Source: Actinoallomurus sp963736325 (GTDB lineage: Bacteria; Actinomycetota; Actinomycetes; Streptosporangiales; Streptosporangiaceae). Taken from it: a stretch of DNA of 64,000 nucleotides. The notes under the pieces were generated by a model that saw nothing but the letters and a program-made list of their open reading frames with translations, had not been told where the DNA came from and made no database searches. Each line of letters starts with the position of its first letter. Position 1 is the first letter of the stretch. A program made the position numbers and the translations under genes. The stretch lies in NCBI GenBank assembly GCA_963736325.1, contig CAVTOG010000008.1:1116001-1180000 (forward strand), in the 5' to 3' direction. This document shows positions 53,424 through 62,917 of the stretch, piece by piece.

Positions 53424-54542
53424 ATGTTTTCCTTGAGCACCATCACAGTCCCCGTACGCTCCGGCGCCCGGGACCCCTACTTCGACAACGCCAAGTTCCT
53501 CGCGGTCGTCCTCGTCGTCATCGGGCACGCCTGGGAGCCGCTGCGCGGCGCCGGTGTCGGAGGGCGGGCCCTGGAGGCCGCACAGACGCTCGTGTACGCG
53601 TTCCACCTTCCCGCCTTCATCGTGATGTGCGGCTACTTCTCCCGTAACTTCATCGCAGGCGACCGCACCCGCAAGCTCGTCGCCTCGATCGTCGTCCCGT
53701 ACGTGATCTTCAGTGCGGCGTATCCGCTGTGGGCCGGGCTGATGTCGGGCGGCCACGTCGGCTGGGACCCGCTGGAGCCGTACTACCTGACGTGGTTCCT
53801 GCCCGGTCTGTTGCTGTGGCGGCTGTCGACGCCGCTGTGGAAGCAACTGCGGTATCCGATCACCGTCGCGCTGCTGGTCTCCATGCTCGCCGGGTTCATC
53901 ACGCTGCCGAGCATGCTGAACGCCGCTCAGGTGCTGTCGTTCCTGCCGTTCTTCGTCATCGGCCTGACCCTGCGGCCCCACCACTTCGCGCTGATGCGGC
54001 GCCGCGCCGTGCGGATCGCCGGCGCGGGCGTGCTCGCCGCCGGGGGAGCGGCCGCGTACGCGCTGGCCGCCGTCGTCGACCCCGAGTGGGTGCACTGGCG
54101 GCGCAGCTTCGGTCAGCTCGGCGTCGGGGCGTCCACCGGGGTCGGGTTCCGGCTCGTCACGCTCGTCGCCGCGCTGGTGCTCACCGCCGGCTTCCTGGCC
54201 GTCGTGCCGGTGCGGCGCACGTGGTTCACCCGGCTGGGCTCGGCCACGATGTACGTGTACCTGCTGCACGGGTTCTTCACGCTGTTCCTGTCCTACCAGG
54301 GCTGGTACTACCGGATCTCCGGCGCGGAGGTCGTGCTGGTCACGGCCTGCTGCGTCGCGCTGGCGGTGTTCCTGTCGTGCGATCCGGTGCGCACGGTGTT
54401 CCGCTGGGCGGTCGAGCCGCGCCTGGACTGGCTGTTCCTCGACGGGCCGGACACCACCCGGTGGCGCGACGTACGGCGGCCCGCGACGTCGAAGGCGGGC
54501 CCGGTCCTCGCCGAGACCGGACCCGCCGACGGGTCGTCCTGA
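53424..54542 (+). CDS. Membrane acyltransferase-3 family protein
   Basis: The 372-aa protein starts at ATG 53424; TTG 53433 is an alternative. It has about ten TM segments of the OafA/fucose-4-O-acetylase type: RDPYFDNAKFLAVVLVVIGH with the conserved His, AFHLPAFIVMCGYFSRNF, YYLTWFLPGLLLWRLSTPLW and TMYVYLLHGFFTLFLSYQG. It presumably O-acetylates a sugar or lipid at the membrane. It is the first gene after the alkB 3' end. Confidence 0.88.
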   Translation: MFSLSTITVPVRSGARDPYFDNAKFLAVVLVVIGHAWEPLRGAGVGGRALEAAQTLVYAFHLPAFIVMCGYFSRNFIAGDRTRKLVASIVVPYVIFSAAYPLWAGLMSGGHVGWDPLEPYYLTWFLPGLLLWRLSTPLWKQLRYPITVALLVSMLAGFITLPSMLNAAQVLSFLPFFVIGLTLRPHHFALMRRRAVRIAGAGVLAAGGAAAYALAAVVDPEWVHWRRSFGQLGVGASTGVGFRLVTLVAALVLTAGFLAVVPVRRTWFTRLGSATMYVYLLHGFFTLFLSYQGWYYRISGAEVVLVTACCVALAVFLSCDPVRTVFRWAVEPRLDWLFLDGPDTTRWRDVRRPATSKAGPVLAETGPADGSS

Positions 54543-54550
54543 CCCCGTGC

Positions 54551-55306
54551 TCAGCTGACGATGAGGGCCTGCCGGCTGATCGGCAGGGTACGCGCGGCGT
54601 CGATGATCGCCGCCTGCTTCTCCGGGGACAGGCGTACCTGACGGTTGCGGATCCAGCCGGCCAGCTCGTGGGCGCGCAGCAGCGTCACGCCCTGCGCGGA
54701 GACACCGCCGCGCCGCAAGGTGCCGCCGTAGACGACGCGCACGGGGGCGACCGTGACGTCGCCGCCCAGTCGCTGCCGCAGGAGAGCGGCGGTCGCGGTC
54801 GCGGTCTCGCTCAGCGCGTTGATGACCTTCGCGCCGGAACGCTCATCGACGTACAAGGTGCCCTGGTATTCGGCGATGTCGGTCTCCGGGGAAACCGCCT
54901 GGTTATCGACGACGAGAACGCCGGTGGGGCCGACGATCAAATGGTCGAGTTGTCCATGACCGGGAATCATCCGGCCGTGCACGACGGCGAATCCGCGCTT
55001 TTCAAGGAGAAGGCGCAGAAAACGCGCCGTGCGGCGTTCTCCTCGTTGTCCCTTGCGCCAGACGCTCGAAGCGTAACGCTCACGCCACTGCAGGAGCGTG
55101 TCGCCCGCCGCACCGAGCGCCGCGAGGATCAAACCGGCCCACCACGCGAACAGCAAAGTGCCTAGCAGCAGCCCGGCCACGGCGACCACACCACGTCGGA
55201 TTAACCGCTGGCGGATGCCTTGAGCCCACAGTTGCTCGTGCACCGCCTGGGGCGATCCGCCGACCAACGCGGGGTTGTCCGGTACGTAGATCGACCTTCC
55301 GATCAT
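54551..55306 (-). CDS. NERD-domain protein with membrane helices
   Basis: The 251-aa protein starts at ATG 55306, with a GGAA-type site upstream. A hydrophobic pair of helices (GVVAVAGLLLGTLLFAWWAG, LILAALGAAGDTLLQW) is followed by the nuclease-related domain: GERRTARFLRLLLEKRGFAV, MIPGHGQLDHLIVGPTGVLV (the D-x-D/hydrophobic core motif) and VDNQAVSPETDIAEYQGTLY. The usual D-x-K is altered to VDNQ, so nuclease activity is doubtful. Role unknown. Confidence 0.82.
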   Translation of the reverse strand: MIGRSIYVPDNPALVGGSPQAVHEQLWAQGIRQRLIRRGVVAVAGLLLGTLLFAWWAGLILAALGAAGDTLLQWRERYASSVWRKGQRGERRTARFLRLLLEKRGFAVVHGRMIPGHGQLDHLIVGPTGVLVVDNQAVSPETDIAEYQGTLYVDERSGAKVINALSETATATAALLRQRLGGDVTVAPVRVVYGGTLRRGGVSAQGVTLLRAHELAGWIRNRQVRLSPEKQAAIIDAARTLPISRQALIVS

Positions 55307-55497
55307 TTCCAAGACCTTTCCATGACGGGGACCTACATTGTTACTTGATGAGTGCCCGACATGCACGCGCAGGTCACGTGGTTAGCGCATAAAAGTAATG
55401 GCCGATAAATTGTTCCGAGAGTTTTGGTAAAAGTTGCATCGCAAGCGACGAAATGCCGTGGCTGAACCTTTCCTGGGGCGTCGATGTCGCGTTATGT

Positions 55498-55534
55498 CGC
55501 CGGGCCGCGCCTGGCGATGAGGCGCGGCCCGGCG
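55498..55534 (-). terminator. Terminator hairpin
   Basis: Perfect 14-bp arms CGCCGGGCCGCGCC (55498-55511) and GGCGCGGCCCGGCG (55521-55534), with a 9-base loop, lie 12 bp beyond the stop of the following minus-strand gene. Confidence 0.75.
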
Positions 55535-55546
55535 TCTTCGCGCAGG

Positions 55547-56014
55547 TCAGCGGCGAGTCGAGGTCATGATCCAGTTGGTGATCCAGGTCTTCTCCCCGTC
55601 GACGGAGAACGCCTGCTCCCAGCGGGCCGTCGTCGCCGTGACGCCGGTCCACAGGTAACGCACCCGGATCTCCTTGCCCAGGTGGGTGCCGTCGCCGAAG
55701 AACTCGCCGCGCCCGCCGTCGAACCGGCCGACGACGGGGGTCGTCAGCCGGCCGGTGCGGCTGCTCACCCAGTACAGGGACCACTCGTGCGTTTCGGTGT
55801 CGTACAGGCGCAGCGTGAGACCGCGGATGCCCTTGGTGGGGAACTCGATCTCGTCGAAGTTCGCCCCGCCCTCGAAGTGCGCGGAGGCGCGGCTGACCGC
55901 CGGGAACTCCTCCCAGCCGGTCGCCTCCTCCAGCAGGCAGGTCTCTTCGAGGAAGTCCGTGCGCCGCCGGTTCGCGACGTCCCAGGTGCCGGTGTAGAAG
56001 TCGAAGTCGTTCAT
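55547..56014 (-). CDS. Conserved hypothetical protein (DUF1579-like)
   Basis: The 155-aa protein starts at ATG 56014: MNDFDFYTGTWDVANRRRTD, FEGGANFDEIEFPTKGIRGL, LRLYDTETHEWSLYWVSSRT and GEFFGDGTHLGKEIRVRYLW, with a final WEQAFSVDGEKTWITNW. This beta-rich lipocalin-like small protein occurs widely in bacteria. Function unknown. Confidence 0.8.
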   Translation of the reverse strand: MNDFDFYTGTWDVANRRRTDFLEETCLLEEATGWEEFPAVSRASAHFEGGANFDEIEFPTKGIRGLTLRLYDTETHEWSLYWVSSRTGRLTTPVVGRFDGGRGEFFGDGTHLGKEIRVRYLWTGVTATTARWEQAFSVDGEKTWITNWIMTSTRR

Positions 56015-56070
56015 GACCGGACCGTAGGGCGACTCCACTGCCATCCTGTGTCAGTGGAGTCCGGCGGAAA

Positions 56071-56853
56071 TCACTCGGCGGAGCTGCCCTCCAGCAGGAC
56101 CTTCGCGACCAGCTTCGGATCGTCGGCCATCGGGACGTGCCCGCACCCCTCCAGCCAGATGAAACGCGCGTTCGGGAGGACCCGCTGCGCGCGTACGGCC
56201 TGGCCCGCGCGCAGGAGCCGGTCGTTGACACCCCACGCGATCGTCGCCGGAACGTCCTCCAGCCTGCCCTGGAACCGGGTACCGCGGCCGGCACGCAACG
56301 TCGGTTCGAACCCGACACCGCCGTGCAACGCGGCCGCGTCGGCCAGCAGCGTGTCGACGCTGATCAGATCCGGGCGGCCGTAGATCATCCCGAACATCAG
56401 GTTGCGGCGCCGCGGCGAGCCCGCCAGACGGCGCATCGTGCCCTCGGGCAGCCCGGCGGCGAAGCGCGCGGCACGCAGGACCGACGTGGCGTACCGCAGC
56501 TGCGCCGGCGAGTAGAACCCGGCGGGCGAGAGCGCGGTCACCGACCGCGCGAGACCACGGTCGGCGGCCTCCAGCGCGAACAGCCCGCCGAGCGAGTTCC
56601 CCGCCATGTGCGGCCGCTCGATGCCCAGCCCGGCGATGAACTCCCCCAGGATCGTGACGACGGTGCCCAGGTCGTACGGTGTGCCGGGCGGCAGGGGAGG
56701 GGAGGCCCCGAAGCCGGGCAGATCGAGGGAGATGACGTCGCGTTCGGCGGCGAGCAGGTCGATGACCGGCTCCCACGCCTGCCAGCGATGGCCGATTCCG
56801 TGCAGGAGCACAAGGGGCGGTCCGTCGCCCCGTCGATCAAAGACGATGTCCAC
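56071..56853 (-). CDS. Alpha/beta hydrolase
   Basis: The 260-aa hydrolase from GTG 56853 has all triad elements: oxyanion LLHGIGHRWQAWEPVID, nucleophile HMAGNSLGGLFALEAADRG, acid AWGVNDRLLRAGQAV and histidine LEGCGHVPMADDP. Substrate unknown. It lies 27 bp after the DUF1579-like gene start in the opposite sense of transcription order, so the two could form one transcript. Confidence 0.9.
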   Translation of the reverse strand: MDIVFDRRGDGPPLVLLHGIGHRWQAWEPVIDLLAAERDVISLDLPGFGASPPLPPGTPYDLGTVVTILGEFIAGLGIERPHMAGNSLGGLFALEAADRGLARSVTALSPAGFYSPAQLRYATSVLRAARFAAGLPEGTMRRLAGSPRRRNLMFGMIYGRPDLISVDTLLADAAALHGGVGFEPTLRAGRGTRFQGRLEDVPATIAWGVNDRLLRAGQAVRAQRVLPNARFIWLEGCGHVPMADDPKLVAKVLLEGSSAE

Positions 56854-57236
56854 GGACCGAGGGTAAGTCCTAAGTTACCGGCCAGTCACCGTGATGGGCG
56901 TCACGTACGCGGCGTGGGCCTCGGTGAACGCGGCGGGTACGGCCCACCGGCAACAACCGAACGCTCATTGGCGATTGCGGGCGCGAGGTCAGGTCGGGGT
57001 ATGGCAGGCCACACCCCGAAGTCGGCGGCACACCCCCATGACCGGCACTCACGAGTACGCGACGATGAGCGGCAGAACCGCGCCTCTCCGAACATCCTGG
57101 TCCTGAGACCCGGTCGGACCGAACCCCGCAACGCGTGGTGTGCACCCTCGATCGAGCCGAAGGAATCTCCTTGCACAGCCCCGTATCACCGTCGAGAGAT
57201 GTCAGAACCGCTGTGCCGGACAGCGAACAATAAGGC
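56854..57236. other. 383-bp intergenic stretch
   Basis: I see no supported gene here. Frames are open by GC bias only. It must contain the divergent promoters of the hydrolase and the sensor kinase. Confidence 0.5.
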
Positions 57237-58525
57237 ATGAACACGGTCTTCCGCGTGGTGCGTCGTACGGTCGTGGAGTCGCTGTACCTGCTCACCGCGC
57301 CGGTGACCGCCGCGGTCGGCCTGCTGGCAGTGCTCGGCGGCCTGTGCGTTGGAGCGGTCGGGTTGTTGCTGCCGGGCGGGTCGCCGGTCGTGGCCGGCGG
57401 TCTGGCGCCGGTGCGGTGGTTCGCCGATGTGGAACGGTGGCGGATCACCAAGGTGGGTCTCCCCGCCGACGGTGTGGAGGATGCGGGCCGGTGGCCGAGA
57501 CCGAAGGAGACGGCCGCAGCGTCCGACCCGGGGCTGTGGCTCGGCGTGGCGCACGCGGTGGTGGTGCTCCCTGTCGCTCTGGCCACCTCGGTGGTGACCG
57601 CGCTGTGGTGGTTCGTCGGCCTCGCCGGCGGCACGGCCGCCCTGCGCAACCCCTACACCTCCGGGTCGCTGCGGCCCATGACCCTGAACGCGGGCAACTC
57701 CCAGTCCCACATCGCATTGAGCCTGGGACTGACGTCGCCGGCCGAGCGGCTCACCTTCGGGACCGTGGTCGGCCTGCCCTGTTGTTCGCCCTGCCGCTGG
57801 TGACCCGGGCGTGCGTCGCCGCTCAGGCCGGGCTGGGGCGGACGCTGCTGTCTGAGGCGTCCGCGTTGCACCGCAGGATCAGCGGACTGGAACAGGAGCG
57901 GGACACCGCCCGCGCGCAGACCGTCGCCGCGGTGACGGCCGAGGCGACCGCACTGCGCCGGCTCGAACGCGACATCCACGACGGGCCCCAGCAGCGGCTG
58001 GTCCGCCTGGCGATGGAACTGGGCCGTGCCCAGCACAACCTCGGCAGCAGGCCGGAGACCGTCCGGGAGGCGCTCGCCGACGCGATCGTCCAGACCGAGG
58101 AGGCGCTGGAGGAGCTGCGGGCCCTGTCGCGTGGCATCGCCCCGCCGATCCTCATCGACCGCGGCCTGCGCGAGGCGCTCACCGCCCTGGCCGCGCGCTC
58201 GACCGTACCCGTTGAGCTCGATGCCGGCGCCCTGAACCGCCGGCTGGACGCCGCCGTCGAGACGGCCGCGTATTTCGTGATCGCCGAGGCCCTGACCAAC
58301 GTGGCCAAGCACAGCTACGCCGACCGGTGTGCGATCATGCTGCGCCACAGTGGGGGAACCTTGCGGGTCTCGGTGACGGACAACGGAGTGGGCGGCGCGG
58401 CGGTGGCCAAGGGACATGGACTACGCGGGTTGGAAGACCGGCTGCACGCGGTCGGCGGCAGGCTGCGGGTCACCAGCCCCGACGACGGCCCGACGACGAT
58501 CACCGCGGAACTGCCGTGCAGCTGA
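57237..58525 (+). pseudogene. NarL-type sensor histidine kinase with one frameshift
   Basis: ATG 57237 opens a membrane sensor domain with paired TM segments (LYLLTAPVTAAVGLLAVLGG, AHAVVVLPVALATSVVTALW). Near 57778 one base is missing (GTCGGCCTGCCCTG, expected GGCCTGGCCCTG). The frame continues LLFALPLVTRACVAAQAGLG, a coiled-coil linker, the HisKA_3 phosphoacceptor ERDIHDGPQQRLVRLAMELG and the HATPase domain (FVIAEALTNVAKHS, VSVTDNGVGGAAVAKGHGLR). It is otherwise intact and overlaps the response regulator, so a sequence error is possible. Confidence 0.85.
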
Positions 58526-59223
58526 ATTCACGCGATGCGGCACCCGAACCGTCAGCGGACCACGCGACCCGCGGCCGGCTGCGGATCGTCCTGGCCGACG
58601 ACGCCGTACTGCTGCGCGAGGGGCTGATCCGCCTGCTCGCCGAGGACGGTCACCAGGTGGTGGCCGCGGTCGGTGATGGCCCCGCCCTGGTCGAGGCGGT
58701 GCTCAGACACCGCCCGGACATCTCGATCGTCGACGTGCGGATGCCACCGACCTTCACCGACGAGGGCCTGCGCGCGGCGATCACGGCCCGCTCGCAGTTG
58801 CCCGGCGCTCCCATGCTGGTGCTCAGCCAGTATGTGGAGGCGTCCTACGCAGGCGATCTGCTCGCGGACGGCTCTGGCGCGGTCGGGTACCTGCTGAAGA
58901 ACCGGGTCGCCAGGGTCGAGGAGTTCCTGGTCGCCCTGGACCGGGTCGCCCGGGGCGCGACGGTACTCGACCCGCAGGTCGTCGCACAGTTGCTCGCCGG
59001 GCAGCGCCGAGACAACGCCCTGGGGTCGCTGACCGCGCGTGAACGCCAACTCCTGGCGCTGATGGCCGAAGGTCACTCCAACACGGCCATCGCCGAGCGG
59101 CTGGTGGTCTCCGCCAGCACGGTGGAAAAGCACATCGGCAACGTCTTCGCCAAGCTCGGTCTCGCGCCCGACGACGCCCAGCACCGCCGGGTGCTCGCCG
59201 TCCTCACCCACCTCAGGGCCTGA
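58516..59223 (+). CDS. NarL/LuxR-family response regulator
   Basis: The 235-aa protein starts at GTG 58516 within the kinase gene. Receiver domain: RIVLADDAVLLREGLIRLLA, phosphorylated Asp in PDISIVDVRMPPTFTDEG, Lys in VGYLLKNRVARVEEF. LuxR HTH: LTARERQLLALMAEGHSNTA, IAERLVVSASTVEKHIGNVF. It is the cognate partner of the upstream kinase. Targets unknown. Confidence 0.92.
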   Translation: MQLNSRDAAPEPSADHATRGRLRIVLADDAVLLREGLIRLLAEDGHQVVAAVGDGPALVEAVLRHRPDISIVDVRMPPTFTDEGLRAAITARSQLPGAPMLVLSQYVEASYAGDLLADGSGAVGYLLKNRVARVEEFLVALDRVARGATVLDPQVVAQLLAGQRRDNALGSLTARERQLLALMAEGHSNTAIAERLVVSASTVEKHIGNVFAKLGLAPDDAQHRRVLAVLTHLRA

Positions 59224-59303
59224 CCTGGTCGTGGGACCATCCGGCCGGAAACCCGCGCTCAGCCCCTGAGCGGCAGGTCCTCAGCGGGGTTCGTCTCGAA
59301 AGT

Positions 59304-59322
59304 GCATATGTCGGCGATATGC
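59304..59322. promoter_or_regulatory. Inverted repeat before the OmpR-type regulator gene
   Basis: GCATAT-GTCGGCG-ATATGC, perfect 6-bp arms, ends 21 bp before the start codon at 59344. It is a candidate regulator-binding site in the promoter. Confidence 0.4.
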
Positions 59323-59343
59323 CGTGCTGCCTAGGCTCCGGGT

Positions 59344-60033
59344 ATGCGCGTGCTGATCGTGGAGGACGAGCCCTACCTGGCCGAAGCCGTTCGTGACGGT
59401 CTCCGGCTGGAAGCGATCGCCGCCGACATCGCCGGCGACGGCGACACCGCCCTGGAACTGCTCGGCATCAACTCCTACGACCTCGCGGTCCTCGACCGCG
59501 ACATCCCGGGCCCCTCCGGCGACGAAGTCGCCCGGCGGATCGTCGCCTCCGGCAGCGGCATCCCGATCCTCATGCTCACCGCCGCCGACCGGATCGACGA
59601 CAAGGCTTCCGGGTTCGGGCTCGGCGCCGATGACTACCTCACCAAGCCGTTCGAGCTTCGGGAGCTCGTCATGCGGCTGCGGGCGCTCGACCGCAGGCGC
59701 GCGTACGCCCGGCCCCCGGTCAGTGAGATCGCGGGCCTACGGCTGGACCCCTTCCGCCGGGAGGTCTTCCGCGACGGACGCTACGTCGCGCTCACCCGCA
59801 AGCAGTTCGCCGTGCTCGAGGTCCTCGTCGCCGCCGAAGGCGGTGTCGTCAGCGCCGAACAGCTGCTGGAGCGGGCCTGGGACGCCAACGCCGACCCCTT
59901 CACCAACGCCGTCCGCATCACCGTCTCCGCCCTGCGCAAACGACTCGGCGAACCATGGCTCATCGCCACGGTGCCCGGCGTCGGCTACCGGATCGACAAT
60001 GGACCCGCCCACCCGGGCGGTACTCATGACTAG
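59344..60033 (+). CDS. OmpR/PhoB-family response regulator
   Basis: The 229-aa protein reads MRVLIVEDEPYLAEAVRDGL, has the phosphorylation site DLAVLDRDIPGPSGDEVARR and the Lys in DDYLTKPFELRELVMRL. The winged-helix output domain ends NAVRITVSALRKRLGEPWLI and TVPGVGYRI. It overlaps the next kinase gene by 8 bp. Confidence 0.94.
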   Translation: MRVLIVEDEPYLAEAVRDGLRLEAIAADIAGDGDTALELLGINSYDLAVLDRDIPGPSGDEVARRIVASGSGIPILMLTAADRIDDKASGFGLGADDYLTKPFELRELVMRLRALDRRRAYARPPVSEIAGLRLDPFRREVFRDGRYVALTRKQFAVLEVLVAAEGGVVSAEQLLERAWDANADPFTNAVRITVSALRKRLGEPWLIATVPGVGYRIDNGPAHPGGTHD

Positions 60034-61129
60034 ACGCCCAGGGCTCAGCGCCCGGCTGAAACTCACCATCAGCTACGCCGGATTCCTCCTCCTCGCCGGC
60101 GCTCTCCTGCTGGCCGTGGTCTGGGTATTCGTGCTGCGCTGGGTACCGACCGGCGACCCCGGATCCATCCGGAAGACGTTCGGCGGCGTGATCATCGTCG
60201 GGCCCAGCCGCTCCGACCTCCTTCGGGGGTTCGTCCCCGCCGCGGCCACCGCACTGGCCTTCCTCCTGGTGTTCGGCCTCGGGGGAGGGTGGATCCTCGC
60301 CGGCCGGATGCTCGCGCCGCTCACACGGATCACGGACGCGGCACGGATGGCCGCGAACGGATCGCTGTCCCACCGGATCCGGCTACCGGGCCGCAACGAT
60401 GAGTTCCGTGAACTCGCCGACGTGTTCGACACCATGCTCGAACAACTCGAATCCCACATCGCCGAAGAGCGAAGGTTCGCCGCGAACGCCTCCCACGAAC
60501 TGCGCACCCCGCTGGCGATCTCGAAGGCACTCCTCGACGTCGCCCGCAACGACCCCACGCGGGACCAGGGTGAACTCATCGAACGCCTCCACACAGTCAA
60601 CGCGCGGGCGATCGACCTCACCGAGGCCCTCCTGCTGCTCAGCCGCGGCGACCGCAGGAGCTTCACCCGCGAGCCCGTCGACCTGTCCCTCATCGCCGAA
60701 GAGGCCACCGAGACGCTGCTTCCCCTCGCCGAACGGCGCGGGATCACGCTCGACGTCACCGGGGAGAAGGCGCAGACCGTCGGCTCCGCGGCGCTCATCC
60801 TGCGGATGGTGACGAACCTCGTCCAGAACGCCATCGTCCACAACCTCCCCGCCGGCGGCGCCGTAACGGTCCACACCGAATCGCGGCACGACGCGAGCGT
60901 GCTGCGGATCGAGAACACGGGCCATCCGCTCCCACCGGAACTGGTGCCGGCCCTCACCGAACCCTTCCAACGCGGAACAGAACGCATACGCACCGACGAG
61001 CATGTCGGCGTCGGCCTCGGGCTGGCCATCGTGCACAGCATCGTCCGAGCACACGACGGAACCCTCGACCTCACACCCCGCCCCGCCGGCGGTCTCCTCG
61101 TCACGATCCGGCTTCCCGTAGACCCTTGA
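60026..61129 (+). CDS. Two-component sensor histidine kinase (HAMP type)
   Basis: The 367-aa kinase starts at ATG 60026. TM1 (AGFLLLAGALLLAVVWVFVL), a short periplasmic loop, TM2 (ATALAFLLVFGLGGGWILAG), a HAMP linker (RITDAARMAANGSLSHRI), the H-box FAANASHELRTPLAISKALL, N-box VTNLVQNAIVHNLPAG and G-boxes (VGVGLGLAIVHSIVRAHDG). It partners the preceding regulator. Signal unknown. Confidence 0.93.
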   Translation: MTRRPGLSARLKLTISYAGFLLLAGALLLAVVWVFVLRWVPTGDPGSIRKTFGGVIIVGPSRSDLLRGFVPAAATALAFLLVFGLGGGWILAGRMLAPLTRITDAARMAANGSLSHRIRLPGRNDEFRELADVFDTMLEQLESHIAEERRFAANASHELRTPLAISKALLDVARNDPTRDQGELIERLHTVNARAIDLTEALLLLSRGDRRSFTREPVDLSLIAEEATETLLPLAERRGITLDVTGEKAQTVGSAALILRMVTNLVQNAIVHNLPAGGAVTVHTESRHDASVLRIENTGHPLPPELVPALTEPFQRGTERIRTDEHVGVGLGLAIVHSIVRAHDGTLDLTPRPAGGLLVTIRLPVDP

Positions 61130-61153
61130 CGCCGAGTGGGTTCGTGTATCGCG

Positions 61154-61177
61154 GGCGTATCGGAAATCGCATACGCC
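61154..61177. promoter_or_regulatory. Inverted repeat before the serine hydrolase gene
   Basis: GGCGTAT and ATACGCC, perfect 7-bp arms around a 10-base spacer, 65 bp before the start at 61243. It is possibly a binding site of the adjacent response regulator (inference). Confidence 0.4.
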
Positions 61178-61242
61178 GCCGCAACGCTCTTCCGTCTTCA
61201 GTAGACGCGCGGACAACAGCCATTCGGAAAAGGACCGTGATC

Positions 61243-62150
61243 ATGGACTCGGATTCCGTACGGGGCATCGGCCGGCGGAGGCTGCTCGGGTGGGGCGGGT
61301 CAACGACCGCCGGCGTGGTGGCGGCGGGCGCGCTGCTGGTGGGCGCCCGCCCCGGCCACGCCGACCCGGCCGATCCCGACATCCCATCGGACACCCGTCC
61401 CGGCGGAGCCTACGACCGCTACGTGGCGAAGCTGGCCGCCGAAGGCAGGTTCTCCGGCGTGGTGCTGTTGTCGCACCACGGCCGGACGGTGCTGTCCCTC
61501 AGCTACGGCATGGCCGACAGGGAGAAAGGGATCCGCAATCACGAGGGCGTCGCGTTCGACCTCAGCTCGGCGGGCAAGCCGTTCGGCGCGGTGGCCGTCC
61601 TGCAGCTGGCGCAGCAGGGCAAGCTGAGGCTGTCGGACATGGTGGGCGCCCACCTGAAGGGCTACGCCGAGGACATCGCCGAGCAGGTGACCATCGGCAG
61701 CCAGGTGGACGCGGTCCGCAATCTGGACAAGGGCAGTCCGTCCCCGGACGTCCTGGGCAAGAACCCGGGCCGGAAATTCATCGCCGCCCCCGGAGACGGA
61801 GGCTTCGCCACCGCGCCGGACCTGGTCCGGTTCGCGCACGCGCTGAGCGACGGCACGGTGCTGGACCGGCCCTACGCGGAGTTGCTCACCGGGGCCAAGA
61901 TCCCCCTCGGGGGTGCCCAGAGCGGTCAGCCGGCGCCCGCCGACGCGTCGTTCGGGGCCTACTCGATGCCGGTCCACATCGTCGGCGGCCAGTGGGTGTT
62001 CGGGCGCGCCGGCGCCGACTCCGGCGTCGGCGCGAGCTGGACCATCTACCCGTACACCGGCGGGTCGGCGTCATCCTCGGCAACTGCGACGGCATGCCGC
62101 TGCAAGAGATGAGCGAGCGGGAAGTGCAGGCCGTCACCGGCCGGCGCTGA
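61243..62150 (+). pseudogene. Secreted beta-lactamase-family serine hydrolase, internally deleted and frameshifted
   Basis: A Tat-like signal (GIGRRRLLGWGGSTTAGVVA) starts the protein. The first catalytic motif S-x-x-K is in FDLSSAGKPFGAVAVLQLA. After EDIAEQVTI the sequence jumps to GSQVDAVRNLDKGSPSPDVL, skipping about 100 aa that normally contain HLLTHTSG and the Y-x-N motif. Near 62060 one base is missing. The true end, VGVILGNCDGMPLQEMSERE, is in another frame, ending at 62150. Not functional as read. Confidence 0.8.
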
Positions 62151-62265
62151 GGAACTCCACCGCGGCGCGGGCCGCGGACGGACGACCGTCACATGGGACA
62201 TCGAACGAATCGCCCGACCTGCGGGGAGACCTCGCGGCCGGACGGAAACGGAAGCTGGAGGAAGC

Positions 62266-62820
62266 GTGCTCAACGACTGGCACGAGTGGGTCGATACATT
62301 CACCGGCGTGGCGGCCACCACGGTGGTCGCACTGCCATTGGCCGCGCTGACGGTGGGGGCCCTGGCCCTCCGCCGGCGTCTCACCGGCGCCGCGTCGCCG
62401 TGGCGCACGTCGCTGGCCGAGGTCGGCATCGTCTACGGGACGGTGCCGTGGGTATGGATGACCCTGTTGCCGGGCGGCCCCGCCCCCGCTCAGGTGAGCC
62501 TGGTACCGCTACGGGACCTGCTCACGATGGACACGGGCCAGATCGTCGGCAACCTGCTGGTATTCGCGGCGCTGGGGTTCTTCGCCCCGCAGCGGTTCGC
62601 GGCGCTGGCGTCGGTACGGCGGATCCTGGCGCTCGCGGCGGGCCTCTCGGCTCTGATCGAGACCGCGCAGTACGTCCTGGGGCTGGACCGGGTGTCCTCG
62701 GTGGACGACGTACTGCTCAACACCGCCGGCGCCGGCCTGGCCGCGCTGGCGTCACGCCACTGGTGGCGCGCCACGGCCGGAGCGTCGTCAGATCGCCCTC
62801 GAGTGGAACAAACGACCTGA
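62266..62820 (+). CDS. VanZ-family membrane protein
   Basis: The 184-aa protein from GTG 62266 has four to five TM segments, with VGIVYGTVPWVWMTLLPGG, SLVPLRDLLTMDTGQIVGNL, LVFAALGFFAPQRFAAL, ALIETAQYVLGLDRVSSVDD and VLLNTAGAGLAALAS. The conserved E-x-x-Q and D-D-x-x-x-N motifs of the VanZ family are present. Such proteins are linked to glycopeptide tolerance in enterococci; the role here is unknown. Confidence 0.88.
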   Translation: MLNDWHEWVDTFTGVAATTVVALPLAALTVGALALRRRLTGAASPWRTSLAEVGIVYGTVPWVWMTLLPGGPAPAQVSLVPLRDLLTMDTGQIVGNLLVFAALGFFAPQRFAALASVRRILALAAGLSALIETAQYVLGLDRVSSVDDVLLNTAGAGLAALASRHWWRATAGASSDRPRVEQTT

Positions 62821-62917
62821 TCGACGTCGACGGAGCTCGCCCAGTCGTGCGTCGTGTTGCGCCAGGAAGCCGCTGACCTGTCCATCGAAGATGTATGCCG
62901 CCCGCGCGGGCACGGGA

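Noticed and set aside
57045..57062. ACTCACGAGTACGCG resembling the inverse of the tniA-end repeat
   Set aside because: It is a single weak match outside the element boundaries, with no array around it, and is probably chance.
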